Notes under the pieces: generated by a model
The model's database searches: none
What the model was told of the DNA's origin: nothing
Seen by the model: only the letters and a program-made list of their open reading frames with translations
Origin: Asterochloris sp. CNOR1
Taxonomy: Eukaryota > Chlorophyta > Trebouxiophyceae > Trebouxiales > Trebouxiaceae
Direction: 5' to 3'
DNA: 64,000 bases
NCBI GenBank assembly: GCA_963969365.1
Contig: OZ017756.1
Location: 2,604,001 to 2,668,000 of the forward strand
Translations under genes and position numbers: made by a program
Part shown: positions 12,397 to 23,158 of the stretch, piece by piece
Numbering within the stretch: the first letter of the stretch is position 1
Layout: each line of letters starts with the position of its first letter

Positions 12397-15300
12397 GATC
12401 GGTGTACATGCGCTTGGGGCCAGGCGTGGCCCCCCTCCACGACAGCGCAAAGCTCAATGCGCCCACTCCGCCTGCGCCCCTCAGCAACGGCGCGAGCAGG
12501 CACCAGCCTGTGACCTACAGGGCTCTGCTGGCAGACGTGCTGAACAGCGTGCTCGCTCAGGCGCTGGCCAACCCCTCTGGGGCTTCAATGATGGCCATGT
12601 TTGGGGTGAGTTTGGGCTGGTGCCCACACATGCAAGCAGCAGTTGCAGTGCACATTTGGCTGCATTTTGCACACCATTAGGTGGAAGCAAGCTTGTGCAG
12701 TGGCAGGGAGACTGGTGGCGATGGCCAGTCTGACTGAGCAGATCCCTACGACCTGTCACACATGTCTCGGGATGGTTCAGCTCAACATGCTCTGCCCCCC
12801 AACCCCCCCCCCCCCCCCCCCCCCCCCCCCTCATGTACTTGTATGCTTGAGGTGCAGCGCCTTGTATACAGCCGTTGCAAGTCACCAAGATTTGCTGTGG
12901 CCTTCAGCAGTGCCCACCTGCCAGCAAGGCCACCACCCTGCTGACCAAAGAGCTTGTCCTGCTGAACATCAGTGTTAGTCATGTGCAGTAGGCTGCAGCC
13001 CACGCCTGCCTGCATATGCTACCTCGCTGTGCTACAGGGCCCTGTAAGCAAGGCCGCCATCCCTGACTACAATGAGTTTGTGAAGACTGAGGATGAGATG
13101 CACTTGGACCAGATCAATCGGCAGATCAGCGACTACCACTATGCCTGCGCAGACCGGCTGCGGGAGGACCTGGTGCAGATCCAGACCAACGCCAAGGCCT
13201 ACAACACAGAGGGCAAGGGCAAATGGGGCAATGGAGGTGGGACAAGCATTTGCCAGCTTACGCACTGGGGCGTGTGAGCGGCAATGCCTGTACCTGTATG
13301 GTCAAGTGGGGCACTGGAGGTGGGACAAGCATGGGCCAGCTCTTGGACTGGGGGCTGTGAGCGGCAGTGCCTGTATCTGTGCCTGTGAGGGCAAGCGGTG
13401 CAATGGGGTCTGCCAGCTTGGAATGAGATGTGTGAGCAGGAAGGCTGGGCAGTACCCTTACCTGTGAAAGCAATTGGGGCAGTGGACTTTGGCCCCACAT
13501 GTGCCAGGCCCTGTACTGGGAGGTGCCAGCAGAGTGGCAGGGCAGTGCCTGCACCTGGGCAGGGGAAGGGACATTCATGATAAGGTTGTGCTGTGTATGA
13601 GCCTGTTGCCGCCGCAGCATAACACCAGGGCTGGCCATTGATGGCACAGCATGGCCAGAGCTCCTGATGCAGGGCTGCTTGCCAGCTGGAAGCCCACAGC
13701 ATCAGCCCACACTGCCGTGCGTCTGCCTGGAGGCTGCAGTCTGAAAACCCACCTGCTGCTCTGCCTGGCCTGCAGGTGTGGTGAGGCTGGCTGCCGAGCT
13801 GCTGGTGGCATTTGACGCGGCCTGTGCAGACTTCAACGAGCAGCTGGATGAGCTCGAGTACCAGATGAAGCAGGACCCTGAAGCTGATGCAAGTGAGTTC
13901 TCCCTACTGGCTGGCATGCCCCGCTCTGCTCTTGCCAACCGCCAACAGCATCTGACTGGTCTGGGCATTTGGTCATCGAGCTTGGTTGCTGTTGGCAGCC
14001 AGTATGCATGTGCAAGTGAGGTCACAGTAGCTGCCGGGGCCGTTGATGGCGCACGACCTTGCTGCGACGCTGGCTGCCTTGGTCCCTACTGGCTCTCAGC
14101 AACCCGTGTCTTGCAGCAGACAGCAGGGCTGACTTATGCTCTGAGCACTAAAGTGTCGTCTGCGTGGGCGTCATTGTCCTTGGGGATTAAGACCTGTTTG
14201 AGGCCTGTGTTGGGGCTCCTCTGTCTGTGAGGGTCTGAGGCCTTCTCTACATGCAGAGAAAGGCTCTCGATATGCAGGCTGGTCAGTCAGGATGGCAGAC
14301 ACTAAAGGATCTGCATATGTTGCCTGAGTCATGCCGGCCAACGATGCACACAGATGCTGACTGGTGCTGCACCAGCCTGTGCATGCTGTCGTGACTGCTC
14401 ACCCTATGCTGCCAGCGTGCTGCTGCTGACTGACTTAATACCCTTCCCTTATGTGCAGGCGACTTGGCAGAGCGCATGCGCCCCAAGCCTCCCCAGCTGC
14501 CCCTGGGCTTCTCCGCTGCCATCCGCACTAGTGAGGGCAAGCCCCAGGGGTACCTCGAGTACATTGCCAGCTGCATGCATGGGGAGGTCAGGATGGACCG
14601 CATCGGCGCCGTCCAGGTGCGCACCCCACCTCTTGTATCTGTCACGGCTGTCCTTTAGGTGATGTTTGTTGTACATGATTGCTAACCCTGTGTTTCATCA
14701 CCAGCTGCATGTATGAGTAGGTCAGGATGGCCTCTCCAAGCTGGTGCCTCACATGTCCCGTCAATGGCTACCATGTTGTGTTCTGCCAGCTGCATGCATG
14801 TGGAGGCTAGGATAGGGTGCATTGGCGCCATTCGGTGGGTGCCTCGCAGGTGCTGTCAGTGATGCTTGCTCTTTGCGTTTTGTCAGCCATGCATGGTAGC
14901 TGCCCTTTTTGTGATTGCCAGCTGCATGCATAGGGAGGTCAGGCTGGACTGTATCAGTGCCTTCTAGGTCAGGGGATCATGTGTGCTGCCAGAGATTGTT
15001 TCAAGGGGGTCATCTGATTACTACCAAGCAATGCAGGCAATGAAGTCCTGCCTGCTGTGGCATGGCTGCTGTCTCTTGCTGCTATCCTTGTGAGTCAGCA
15101 GGCATCCATCATTGGGATTGGCTGTGTCTGTGTGTGTGGCTATGAAAGGCTGTCTCCATAGTCCCCCTGGTGTGACAGGCTGCCCGAAGATGTCCTGTAC
15201 AGCACAGCCTGCTGCAATAAGTGCTGCTGCTGCTGATGGGGTGTCCAAAAGTGGCCTCAGCTGCCTGCCGCCTGGGCAGCTGCAACCTTCACGTTCGCCA

Positions 15301-18300
15301 TTGACAGGACCTGCTCACCCTCTGCTGGCCTCAAGCTTAACAGCTGCCGGTCAGATGAAGCCTTGGTGGGTGCTCAGGATCAATGCCTAGTCCCGCTCAA
15401 GCCTGGCCCTGCCTTGACAGCATGGTCCTGCCCGCCCCTGCAGAAGCATGTCCAGGCCCATGGGCGGTGCCGGCCAGAGTGGGGCCCCTGGATGTCACGC
15501 AACGGGGAGGGGCCAGAGCAGCATCAGGCGCGCCTGAAGCAGAAGTTCACCTTCAAGCGGTGAGGCGCCCCTGGCCCTCTGGTTGCCTGGCAGGTGCTGC
15601 AAGTAAAGGTTGTGCAGTGCAGTCCTGGCCATTGCTCTGTGGGGTTGCCAGCCATGTGCATGTGGAGGCCCTGATGGACCGTCTCAAGGTGGTGCCTCAC
15701 ATGTGCTGTCAACGGTTACCATCTTGTGTTGCTAGGGCTTGGGCCTGGCAGCAGGGGCGCTGCTCTGCAGGCGCTGTTGTGCAGTCACAGACTGCTTGCT
15801 GTGATGGACCTCTTCTGGCTGCCATGGCAGTCATGCCATGGTCAAATTAGACTACAGCCATTGCCTGCAGCTGCAGTCATTACTGTACACAACAGGCAGA
15901 TCAATATTGGGTTGCATTTCTTCTTTGGAGCCCTGCTGCTACCAGAGGTCCTTCATTTCCTTCTTTGCCATCTAAGCGTGCGCCAGCTGTGACAGGCACG
16001 CACGCCCCAGCTATAACAGGCGACATCCTCAGAGGCTCACACCTGCCTGACATCACTACCTCTGCTGTTTGCTGTGAACCCCTGGGCCCCAGGGTATGCT
16101 GCAGCATGGCAGCTTGGGCAAGACTTTCTCGAACACCCATGCCTGCCGCCAGCCCGATGTCTGGTCCCCGGCCTGTGCAGGAATGCGCCAGCAGGCGCCG
16201 GCAGTGTCCCGGTCACCACCATTGTCCACTCAGACAGTCGCCCTCCGCGGTGCCTGCCCACCAGCAGCGCCACAGCACCAAAAGTGCCCCGGGCTCGCCC
16301 GCCCTCAGGCAAGGCGACCAGCCTGCCGGCACCATATGGTGGTGTCTCGCCTGTGGGGCCCTCCTCTGCATCCACATGGTTGCAGCGGCCAGAGTTCCCC
16401 AAGCCAGGTGGGCTTCATGTTGACAGCTAGCACTGCTCCCATGGTCTCTGAGGGGATTCAGTGTAGATACTCAGGGGATTAGCCAGATCAACAAAGGGTT
16501 TTGGGGCAAGCTGGCTGTTGAATACTTGACCCCTAGAATGCTTCTGGAATCACAGGTGTTGGCGCTGCTTAAGACGCTCCACTGCTCTCTGCTCACATGC
16601 ACCTGACCTCTTGTCAGGGTGGCAGGCCTGATGAGCCTGCGTTGGCGTGGGCTGTCGTCATTCCGGCTGGTCTGTGCAGTCCCTTGGCGCAGGCAGGGTG
16701 TGAGCCACAGCCTGACTGTCATTTCCAGCCTTGAGCGCCCTTAGGCAACCAGCTGTGCACGCGCTGTGGCCAGCAACCAACAATCTCCTCCTTCTGTGCA
16801 GAGCTGCAGGGGCAGTCCTCAGGCTCTGGAGCAACTTCAGGTGGACACATGGCAGGCATCAGACCCCTCAAGGTCATGCTGCCAGCGCGTCCAGGGAGCC
16901 GACTTGGCCCTGGATCAGGCTCTGCAGCTGCCAGACTTGCTGCCAACGGCCTTGGAGTGCCAGCTGGAGGTGCGTGTGTGGCACACATCCTGTGCTGCAG
17001 GGCCCCGAGACTGCTGCAGTGTAGTGGCAGCACCAGCAGGGGACCTGCAGCGCCGTTCTAAGGCCTGCTGCTCAACACGGGCGATCACAGCTGCTGCCAG
17101 GCCTTGGAACATTTTTGTAGAGGCTACCGTGACCAGGTCCTGCTTCGGCTTGCCCAGCCTTGCCTTGCCCCAGGGCTGGCTGCGCAGGTTGTGGCAGCTG
17201 TCACACTCGGCATGGCGCTCCAGTCTTACTGAATTCGCAACACTGGCAGAGTCAAAGCATGACAATATAACATGCCGCCCTCAGTGAGCTGAGCATAAAG
17301 TCAAAATGCTCTGTCTGCAGGGGCCCAGCAGCCGCAGCAGCAACAGAGTCCAGGTGTGCCAGCAGCCCAGCCCGCAGCTGCCAATGGTTCGCCTGTGGGC
17401 GCAGAAGCACAAAGGGAGGATCAAGGGCTGGGAGTCCCAGACGGCACGGGGGATGGCGTCGAGGCATCAGCTGAGGCTGGTGATGCCACGGGCTCAGCGC
17501 CAACATCTTTGGGGTGAGCACAAGCAGCCACCTGGCACCTGCACCACCGAGTCGCAGCTCCCCTTGCAGCCACTTGCAACCCGCATCATCGAGCCGCACC
17601 TGACCTGATGATCGCAGACTTGTTGCACGACATGGGGGTTGTCAAACGCCTGGCAGCTCTGGGGCGAGCAGCAGATGGCGCAAGCCCCGCCTGACCCAGC
17701 TGCACAGCAGCACAGAGCAAGAAATAGCTCTGCCTCTGGTTAGAAGCATACCTGGGATGACCTGGGTTGACTTAGTCACCACCTTGATTAGTGCTGGCTC
17801 CACTTTCATTGCCTGAGTAGATGACCCTTGCCCCGACGGCGGCTGGACCGTAGCGCAATGTGGGCAGCTGAGCCTGCAAACATATCTGAAGCCTCTGATC
17901 CGCTGCCCAACTGTCCATTCAGATTTGATTCTACGTCAGACGATGAAGGTGACACCAGCAGCAGCAGCAGCAGCCGGGACGATAGGGGCTCAGACGGGGG
18001 CACAATCTGGACCAGCACAAATGAGGTCCCCATCAAGCCTGAGCCAGCAGAGGCAGCCGGGACTGGGGCCCAACCAGCGGCTGACAGCACAGGAGGGCTT
18101 GCCCCAGAGGTTGCAGAGGCAGCAGGTGCTGCAGGCAAGGGCGGTAGTGACCCCGTGCCTGAGCCTGCTGCTGCTGCGGCGGCAGCGGCGCCGGTTGGTG
18201 TCCCTGCCAGGCGCGGACTGCAGCACACTGCCAGCCTGGACCACTACCTCCAGGTGGGCCCGCCTGCTCAAGCCATGACTGTCATTTTTGTACTCAAAAA

Positions 18301-21300
18301 GTGTCAACCCGGTGTGGCAGTGTATATGTTCACCCGTGTAAGACGTGCCGTGCTGAGATCCCTGCAGTGCCCTCCTACTGCCCGCCCACCAGCCCTTCAC
18401 CTGTTTATGCTGCTCAGGCGTTGTATACAAGTCACGCAACCCGGCACCTGCAATGCAGCGCGCATGCTGCCGCCCGGCCTGCCTGCAGTCACCCCATCAG
18501 CTGGTGCACTGAGGCACTTGCTGGTCACGCCTGCACGTGCCAGGGCGGCCCAGATGCTGCCACCCCGCCTGCTTGCCACTGACTTCTGCCTGGGCACTTC
18601 CAGGTGACAGGGAGGCCCAGGCGCTGCTGTCCAGCATGCCGCCTCACCAGCCCCTATCTGGTGCTGCTGCTGCTCAGGCACTCCTATCTTGGCATCTTCG
18701 GGACACCCAGGCGCTGCCACTCAGCTTGCTCACCGCTGACTTCTGCTGAGGCACTCCCCACTTGTTACAGGACAGCCAAGGCGAGGCCGCCCCACATGCT
18801 GGCTCATAAGGCCATCGGCACAGACTGCAGCAGGATGGTGCTGCTGCTGCTCAGGCACTCCTGATTGCAGTAAAGATGGCAGTTTGATCTGGGTTTTCAC
18901 CCGCATGGAGTGGGCCCTGCAGGACGGCTCAGGCGCTGCCGCCCAGGTGGCAGACCGCGGCGTGAAGCGCGCCAGCAGCAGCGAGCCTGGCGTCGAGCTG
19001 GCACCACCGGCTCCCAAGCGGCCCCGCCAGCCAAAGGCAGCCCCTGCCCCAGCTCTGAGCGAGGGCCCCGCCTCAGCCGCCGGCGCCCGCACCTCGCGGC
19101 TGCAGAGCCTGGCTAACATAGCAGCAGCTGCAGCCTCCATCCAGCCTGGGGCCCCACTGGCTTCCAGCAGGGCCCATGGCTCAGTCGCAGGTGAGCATCA
19201 CTAGACACTACACCTTGCAATCTTGGACACATTGCGCAGCATGCCTGAACTTGTGGCACTTGGCCTCCTGCGCACAACGGCAGAAGCAGGCGCGCTGTGC
19301 CCTGTCGTGCACGGCATGTGAGGCACGCAACGCTGCATGTGTGCACCTGTTCTGGTTTCACATGCTGCACAGGCATTTGCTATCTTCCCCTTCTCCTGTG
19401 CGGAAGCTGCCAATGAAAACCTTGCAGCTGCTTGTGCTGAGCTCGCTCATCAGTCAGCAGCACAGAGCAGCAGGCAGTACACAGTATGCAGGATGAGTCA
19501 GTGCCTAGCAGGATGTCCAGCAGTCCTTTGCTGTCTTGTTTGGCATCTCCTTCATGCCTGCCAGTACACCGTCAGCTTCTGACTGGGCTGATGCAGGCGC
19601 ACCAATCTCTCCACCTGCATTGCCAAAGACAGGGCTCCACTCCATGCATGCTGGCACATGTCGAGGAACTGACTGGGCTGGTGCAGGTGCAGGCAGGGCT
19701 CCAGCTGCAGTGCACAAGGCAGGGCTCCTCTCCAGGGGAGTTTCATCAGAAGTCAAAGTTAATAAGTAAAGCTCATGATTGGCTGGTGCAGGTACAAACC
19801 CGGCTTCTGCTGCAGCTCCAGAGAGGCAGGACAGCCTGGCAGCAGCGGCTGCTGACCTGGCAGCCCTGAAGCGCCAGGCAGTCCCTCTACACCTACAGAT
19901 GGGGCAGGCAGCGGGCAGCCAGCCGGCGGCCAAGCCAAGGGCAGCCATGGGGGAGGATGCTAGGGCCAAGCGGCGCCGCAGGGGCGAGGCAGCAGCAGGT
20001 GAGGCCCTGGCCAGCACTCGGCCTGAACCCTTTACCATGACGCCCAAACACATCTCACTCACTTTCAACCCTGAGCGCCGGAGCAGGGCTCAGACACTGC
20101 TGCAGGTCACAGGCCTCTGCAGAGGCGGCCTGACGCTTGCAGCAGGACGTCATGCTTGTATTGAAACCTGCCATCGGTGGTGTCACATGCCTCAGCTCTC
20201 GCTATGTTGTTCTGCGTGGTTCTAGCAATTGCATGTCAATGGTCTTCTTGTGCTTGTGGCCCTGCTGAGCCTCATGTCCTGGTGGCTGAGGAGCTCACAA
20301 ATGCAGAGCGAGCCAAGCATGCAGTCAAGGTGCCAGGTCTGGGCATGGATGCTGTGTGGCCGATGTGCAACATGCCTGGCCCTTTGTGTGACCCAGCCCT
20401 TAGCTGCTGCACAGCAGTCACAGGGTTAAGTGCAGCGGATTTTTGCTGTCGGAGCTGCCATGCAGCTCATGGCAGGCAACGAATATGTCGCGGCAGGCAG
20501 GACGGCCAACCGCTGTGCCTCTCAGTCCTGCACAGGATGTCACATGAATGGTAGAGCATCCCCTTGGGATCCTGCAGGAGGGGATGGCCACGTGGCGCGT
20601 GCTGGCAGCCCCCCTGGGCCCCTGAGCTCAGCCTCTGATGCGGACGTGCGGGCGGACTCCTCCGGGCAGCCAGATCGCATCGCCGCCTTCCGGGCAGCAT
20701 TCACTGCACAGGATCGGGTGTGTAGCGCTTGACTTGACTGCATGGAACGCCTCAAAGCTTGTCTGTGGCTATGCTTCGCATGGTCCACTGTGGAATATCC
20801 CCTCTGAACTGCCTGCCGCTTGTCAGGTGTTTGTGTGCCGACTTTGCATGTTGCTGCTGTCGCATAGGTGGGGCGCTTGACCTTTGGCTTGGCAGCTCGT
20901 CTGGCAGAGAGTGGCCTGCTTGAGTAAAGGGATTCCCCAACTTTTCTGTGAGTCTGCCACCAGATACACAGGCAGCCCACTTTTGAGAGTTGGGGCTGCA
21001 GGTGGCTGAGGAGGGGCGACGCGCACAGGACCAGCTGCTGGAAGAGTGGGCCGCCGGGCTGCAGCAGCAGGAAAGGCTGCGGGTGAGGCCCCTGCGCTTC
21101 GTTGCATGTTTTGTTCATAACGAAAGAGTGAAACAAAAAGAGCATGGCGTCTGATGTGCAGCAGCGTGCCCACTCGTGCAAAATGTTGAGGGCCCCCAGT
21201 TGAAGCACAGCGTAATTTTAGCGCTTGCGCGAGGCCTGAGCTTGCCCTTTGGAAGAGTTGTAAGCCTGCCCAGGCTGGACGTCACCCTATGCTGCTGCAG

Positions 21301-22315
21301 CACATCTCTCTGCCCTGTATGCAGCTTAGCACTGCTTGACACCTGGCTTGCATGGCAAGGTGCTGCCTGCACCCGTCTCCACTGCCTCATAGCACCTTTC
21401 TTCATCATGCCTCAAGGTAGCCTACGCCACACCTTTGCCACACACCTGAAGCATTTCCATTGGGCGCTGGCTGACGGTTGCCTATGGCAGTGAGCACAAG
21501 CTGAGGCATGAGTGACACGCATGGCGTATCATGCCCATAGTGCACTTGCTGGTTGATGGTGAAGATCTGCCATGTTCCAGGTTGCCAGATCTCAGGATGT
21601 CAAAGCTGATCGCCGGGTCCTGACTGCAGGCTGCCTATGCAAGGGAGCGCGACCTGAGGCTTGACCTGGAAGCAGAGCTGTCAGTGATGCGCAGCCAGCT
21701 GGCCACCTTCCGGTCCCAGGTCACTGAGGCCCGCATATCAGCAGGTCAGAAAGAAAGATGACTGACCCTGCTCTTGCCGGGCGTGGGTCGGAAGCGTGGG
21801 TGCAACAGCAGCCATGAAGTTTCTGAGGTGGCCCAGCGTTCAGCTCCCGGCCCAGCAGCAGCAGTTTGATGCACGTACTCCTGACGCTGTAACGTCTGCA
21901 GTCTGGTGATGCATCCGCCTGGCAGCTGCTGCCTCCTCCGTTTGTGTGCGGCAGCTGACTCTGTCCTTGCTCGTCACAGCAAGCCATGGACGCCGACAGC
22001 AGCAAGGCATGCCAGAGATGTCGACAGCTGACTTCTAAAGTGCTTCTGCCTGCAGATGAGGTGGCTGTGGAGCATGGCAAGGAGATTGCTCGCATGAACC
22101 GTACGCTTTTGGACAAGGACCGCCAGCTGCGACGCCTGCAAACTGAGTGTGCCGACCACAAGGAGGAGCGTGAACGCCGCCTGCAGCAGGAGGAGCGTGA
22201 ACGCCGCCTGCAGCAGGAGGTTGATGTCCACAAGGATGACAGTGAGCTGCTCAGCAACGCTCAGCGGGAGCTGGAGGGGCTGAGGGGCCCACCCTCAAAG
22301 TCCAGTGATAGTTGA
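12397..22315 (+). CDS. Bromodomain protein with disordered basic middle and coiled-coil tail
   Basis: Probably a nuclear reader of acetyl-lysine. Exons: 12397-12605, 13038-13236, 13776-13892, 14459-14616, 15444-15559, 16181-16407, 16802-16840, 16895-16969, 17321-17513, 17923-18253, 18923-19190, 19792-19998, 20578-20717, 21002-21082, 21630-21744, 22056-22315; all phases agree and give 910 residues to a TGA. Residues 45-165 form the bromodomain: PDYNEF in the ZA loop and NAKAYN, whose last Asn (about residue 125) is the canonical acetyl-lysine contact. A conserved GFSAAIRTSEGKPQG block follows. Residues 270-700 are Gln/Ala/Ser-rich with an acidic STSDDEGD patch and nuclear-localisation-like KRPRQPK and KRRRRG. 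The last 170 residues are charged coiled coil. The 5' end is unresolved. Subfamily is unclear (not clearly BET, ATAD2 or BRWD). Small exons 16802-16840 and 16895-16969 are the least certain. Confidence 0.85.
12803..12830 (+). repeat. Poly-C tract of 28 bases in intron
   Basis: Twenty-eight consecutive C follow CCCCCCAA, in the intron between the first two bromodomain exons. The complementary G run on the other strand can form G-quadruplex. Its length may also be a sequencing or assembly artefact. Confidence 0.9.
13237..13560 (+). repeat. Tandem copies of a bromodomain exon end plus donor
   Basis: The exon end and donor AATGGGGCAATGGAGGTGGG at 13221-13240 recur as AGTGGGGCACTGGAGGTGGG at about 13305, as CAATGGGGTCTGCC near 13391 and as CAATTGGGGCAGTGGACTTT at 13471. 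Linking bases (GTGAGCGGCAATGCCTG / GTGAGCGGCAGTGCCTG) repeat as well. The period is about 85 and divergence grows away from the exon. Confidence 0.75.
14697..15735 (+). repeat. Scattered copies of exon 14459-14616 3' end plus donor
   Basis: The exon's CCAGCTGCATGCATGGGGAG, about 14567, and the following GGATGGACCGCATCGGCGCC recur in the downstream intron near 14701, 14786, 14918 and 15648, each followed by a related stretch (GGTGCATTGGCGCCATTC, GGACTGTATCAGTGCC, GGACCGTCTC). Two copies share a further TGCCTCACATGT..TGTCAA..GGTTACCAT-like tail. All carry stops or indels. Confidence 0.75.
18254..18922 (+). repeat. Degenerate array before exon 18923
   Basis: Roughly 80-base units alternate GCTGCC(G/A)CCC.GCCTGC, then CTGACTTCTGC, then GCTGCTCAGGCACTCC, then an acceptor-like CCAGGTGACAG / TTACAGGACAG. 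Copies are near 18466, 18549, 18625, 18712 and 18790. GGACAGCCAAGGCGAGGC and GGACACCCAGGCGCTGCC mirror the real exon start GGACGGCTCAGGCGCTGCC. Confidence 0.65.
19580..19830 (+). repeat. Three tandem acceptor/exon-start copies before exon 19792
   Basis: TGACTGGGCTGATGCAGG at 19580, TGACTGGGCTGGTGCAGG at 19669 and TGATTGGCTGGTGCAGG at 19776 each lead into a similar stretch (CTGCATTGCCAAAGACAGGG, CTGCAGTGCACAAGGCAGGG, CTGCAGCTCCAGAGAGGCAGG). Spacings are about 90 and 106. Only the last copy continues into the coding frame. Confidence 0.8.
22166..22219 (+). repeat. 27-bp in-frame tandem duplication in the coiled coil
   Basis: GAGCGTGAACGCCGCCTGCA occurs at 22166 and again at 22193, encoding ERERRLQQE twice. 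The copies are identical, so the duplication is recent. Confidence 0.9.
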
Positions 22316-23158
22316 TCTTGCACCAGCTGTAGTCGCTGCCCACCTGAAGTGACAGACAGCACCTTTTGATGATTGTACGATATTGAGTGGCCGCGCCGCT
22401 TTTCGAGCCAGCAAGGATGCCGGCCCCATGTTGTACGTGAGCCAGCTGAGTTTGTTTGGAGGCCCTTAGCGACAGCCGCTTCCCTGTGCTGTCATCAGCT
22501 GGCCTTGAAGACTCCATGCAGGCCCTGAGTGACCCTTATCTCATTTCATGTCGATTTCAACCAGAGTGTCTGTCTTAAAGGGCCACAAACACAGCTACAG
22601 ACTGTCAAAATGCTGCCAGTCAGCTGATTGGGGAGCCATCAGGCTTACTCTTGTGCAGGGGTGGCATGGTGCGGTTGCAGAGTGCACCATTGCATATCAT
22701 CAAGTGCCTATCAGTGCTGCTTGCTGATGTGTAAACCAATGACAGGCAAGGCCTGCAAGAATTCCACAGCCCTCGCTGAGCGTTCCCCAGACAAGGGAAG
22801 TTGTGCCAGTTTACCCACACTACAGCCTGCATCAGCGCACTGATCAGTTGCGTTACGCCGTGGCTTGTCAATGCTGCAGTAGCCTGTCTCTTACCCAGAG
22901 AAATCCAGGTGAGTCTCAATGTAGCCATGGCATTTGACTGGTTGGTGCTCAAGGCCTGTGTGACTCTGGTACAAACTATGCCTGGCCACCCTACCAGGGG
23001 TGGTTGTTGCCTATGTACACTCCTTCATGATTTTGGATGCGCAAGGTCTCGAAAACTGGGCATGCTGATTCAATGCAACTCAATGACGATCTGAAGTACA
23101 TGGGGACAGAGCAACTGACTGGGAAGTGGGGTCATTCCTAGATGTCAGCAAGCTGCTT
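22316..23158. other. Convergent intergenic region
   Basis: Lies between the stop of the bromodomain gene (+) and the stop of the first KDM3-type gene (-), so it holds two 3' UTRs. A TGTAA polyadenylation-type motif is at 22730 on the + strand. I see no gene here. Confidence 0.6.

Noticed and set aside
11639-12733. 364-residue + strand open frame
   Set aside because: It runs through intron-like sequence with acceptor copies and overlaps exon 12397-12605 in a different frame. Composition is that of GC-rich non-coding DNA; the conserved bromodomain frame is another one.
16984-17061. Additional bromodomain-gene exon between 16969 and 17321
   Set aside because: It has a CTGCAG acceptor and an open stretch, but the neighbouring exons join directly in phase, and this segment has no good donor.
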